A stretch of 64,000 bases of DNA from SW4 sp042466115 (GTDB lineage Bacteria > Pseudomonadota > Alphaproteobacteria > Rhodobacterales > Rhodobacteraceae). A program made the translations under genes and the position numbers. The stretch's first letter is position 1. Each line of letters starts with the position of its first letter. Of this stretch, positions 62,725-64,000 are shown piece by piece. The notes below the pieces were generated by a model that was given only the letters and a program-made list of their open reading frames with translations, did no database searches and was not told the DNA's origin. The stretch spans positions 620,001-684,000 of the forward strand of contig NZ_JAXHBQ010000001.1 of the NCBI RefSeq assembly GCF_042466115.1, in the 5' to 3' direction.

Positions 62725-62962
62725 GCGCGACACTACATCTTGCGCCCTTTGCGCCCTGACCCCCTAATGCGCCGAAAAGACTGAGTCTTTCCCGCCACGC
62801 TTAACCTTTAACACACCTTTGGCGCGCATATTCTGCGTGATTTTGCGCGTTGACCTGCGCCTTATGGACGGGTCCGAGGATGGCCATGGGAATGCCCCAA
62901 TCTGTCCTAACTCGGGCCGCAGTCCGCGGGCAGGTTCGGACTGTGATTTGAGGAGAGCAGGT

Positions 62963-63097
62963 TTGACCAAGGCAAAAATGCCGGTTGCAAGCCATCCTAC
63001 ACAGTCAAACGCGAAGCGTGGCCGTGTGGTGTGGGGGACCGAAACAGCGACCATCGCCCCGTCTGTGGGCCAGCCATCCCTTGGGGGTGCCAAATGA
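62963..63097 (+). CDS. Small conserved-looking protein coupled to the DUF2927 gene
   Basis: A 44-aa product starting at TTG 62963 with AGGAG seven bases upstream (62951-62955): TKAKMPVASHPTQSNAKRGR and VVWGTETATIAPSVGQPSLG. The stop is embedded in the next gene's ATG (ATGA), so translational coupling is likely. Not recognised. Between moxR and here (62725-62950) I see nothing definite. The longer in-frame version beginning at 62819 has no ribosome site. Confidence 0.45.
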   Translation: MTKAKMPVASHPTQSNAKRGRVVWGTETATIAPSVGQPSLGGAK

Positions 63098-64000
63098 ACC
63101 GTTTGGCCCGCCGCCTGATGGCGATTTCTGTTGCGTTCATGACGGGCTGCACGCCTGTGCCGCAATCCGCGCCCCCTGCGCGCGCGCTTGGCATGGCCGA
63201 TACATTGCCGCCGATGCGCACCTTTGCCGCACAGCGGTCGGCCCGCCCGACACGGCCCAATGCCGAAATCGCGCAAGACTTCCTTGATCTGTCCTTTCGC
63301 ATGGAAAGCGGCCGCCCAATTGCCCGCATGACCCGTTTCGAGGGGCCGATTTCGGTGCGTGTCACCGGCGCTGTTCCTGCCAGCATGGTGCCCGATCTGC
63401 GCAACCTTCTGGGGCGTTTCCGCAGCGAGGCGGGGATTGACATCTTCATGACCGGCGCGCCGACCGCGTCCATCACCATCGAGGCCGTGCCGCGCGCCGA
63501 ATTGCAACGTGCCGTGCCGCGTGCCGCCTGTTTCGTGGTGCCGCGTATTTCGTCGTGGGAAGAATTCAAGCAGGTGCGCCGCACCCCGCAAGTTGACTGG
63601 ACAACCCTGCAACGCCGCGACCGCGCTGTTGTCTTTGTGCCCGCCGATGTGGCCCCACAGGAGATCCGCGATTGCCTGCACGAAGAAATCGCACAGGCGC
63701 TTGGCCCGCTCAATGACCTTTATCGCCTGCCCGATTCCGTTTTCAACGACGACAACATCCATGCCGTCCTGACCGGCTTTGATATGCTGATCCTGCGCGC
63801 CTACTACGCCGAAGAACTGCGCAACGGCATGTCGCGCGGTGAAGTGGCAACGCGGCTGCCTGCCATTCTTGCCCGCCTGAACCCCGGCGGCCAATCCGGC
63901 CCCGCAGCACCGCGCAATGACACGACCCGCAACTGGATCGTCGCGATGGAAACCGCCCTGTCCAGCGGCGCCACCCCGAACCGCCGCCGCGAGGCCGCGC
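63094..64000 (+). CDS. DUF2927 lipoprotein, 3' end cut by window
   Basis: At least 302 codons, running off the right edge. The N-terminal lipobox MTGC at about residues 16-19 (FMTGCTP) marks a lipoprotein. DUF2927 is recognised from ARMTRFEGPISVRVTG, HEEIAQALGPLNDLYRLPDSVFNDDN and YYAEELRNGMSRGEV. The HEEIAQ motif resembles a metalloprotease-type metal site, but activity has not been shown. Start ATG 63094 overlaps the small gene above. Confidence 0.87.
   Translation, partial: MNRLARRLMAISVAFMTGCTPVPQSAPPARALGMADTLPPMRTFAAQRSARPTRPNAEIAQDFLDLSFRMESGRPIARMTRFEGPISVRVTGAVPASMVPDLRNLLGRFRSEAGIDIFMTGAPTASITIEAVPRAELQRAVPRAACFVVPRISSWEEFKQVRRTPQVDWTTLQRRDRAVVFVPADVAPQEIRDCLHEEIAQALGPLNDLYRLPDSVFNDDNIHAVLTGFDMLILRAYYAEELRNGMSRGEVATRLPAILARLNPGGQSGPAAPRNDTTRNWIVAMETALSSGATPNRRREAA

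Overview
The window is a dense, GC-rich chromosomal segment of an alphaproteobacterium, most likely a Rhodobacteraceae member of the Roseobacter group. The evidence is gene content and order: an ALAS-type hemA (C4 haem pathway) whose PLP lysine falls at residue 248; a long-form dCTP deaminase; the yceD-rpmF-plsX-fabH-ihfA-merR block; argS-SPOR-nagZ-scpA-scpB; a DUF5930/M23 peptidase overlapping a bactofilin; PBP1A-prfB with an AmiC-type amidase nearby; and lon-HU-tRNA-Val. No rRNA, CRISPR array, insertion sequence, prophage or toxin-antitoxin locus is visible. It reads as core genome with small accessory insertions.

Layout. 1-9.4 kb: an AsmA/DUF3971 envelope protein (cut by the left edge), peroxiredoxin, a PLP sulfur enzyme, a DUF455 protein, the M23-bactofilin pair, DUF4336 and DUF2189. 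9.4-16.3 kb: prfB, PBP1A, an amidase and an aminotransferase on the minus strand, with a methyltransferase on the plus strand. 16.4-24.4 kb: periplasmic M48 and DsbA-like proteins, a Tat-exported metallo-hydrolase, an orphan histidine kinase, ispG, a RodZ-like protein and hemA. 24.4-31.5 kb: a structured divergent intergenic region, two peptidases, four tRNAs (Asp x2, Val x2), a deacetylase, a pirin, a phosphatase and an HU-like protein with a basic tail. 31.6-40.4 kb: lon, a glycosyltransferase-sulfotransferase fusion, small membrane proteins, tgt and an Fe-S assembly factor. 40.4-48.8 kb: the DUF1800/DUF1501 export pair, an OlsB-like acyltransferase, bamE and the lipid/ribosome/IHF block. 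48.9-64 kb: dcd, a diguanylate cyclase, scpAB, nagZ, SPOR, argS, dgt, erpA, xth, an FAD monooxygenase, dksA, a MoxR ATPase and a DUF2927 lipoprotein (cut by the right edge).

The genes fall into a few recurring jobs: cell envelope growth and recycling (PBP1A, amidase, M23, bactofilin, NagZ, SPOR, BamE, RodZ-like), lipid and isoprenoid precursors (PlsX, FabH, IspG, OlsB), translation and tRNA modification (prfB, argS, tgt, rpmF), chromosome organisation (ScpAB, IHF, HU) and stress or redox control (Bcp, Lon, DksA, ErpA).

The strongest anomaly is that four conserved genes (lon, tgt, plsX, moxR) are each interrupted by small indels while both halves stay well conserved. This pattern fits uncorrected sequencing or assembly indels better than gene decay. 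Other notable structure: ten of eleven convergent gene pairs overlap tail to tail, eight of them by exactly 4 bp; a large nested inverted repeat lies upstream of hemA; a short palindromic element occurs twice; and a tRNA-Val 3' end is partly duplicated. I found no convincing new defence or mobile system.
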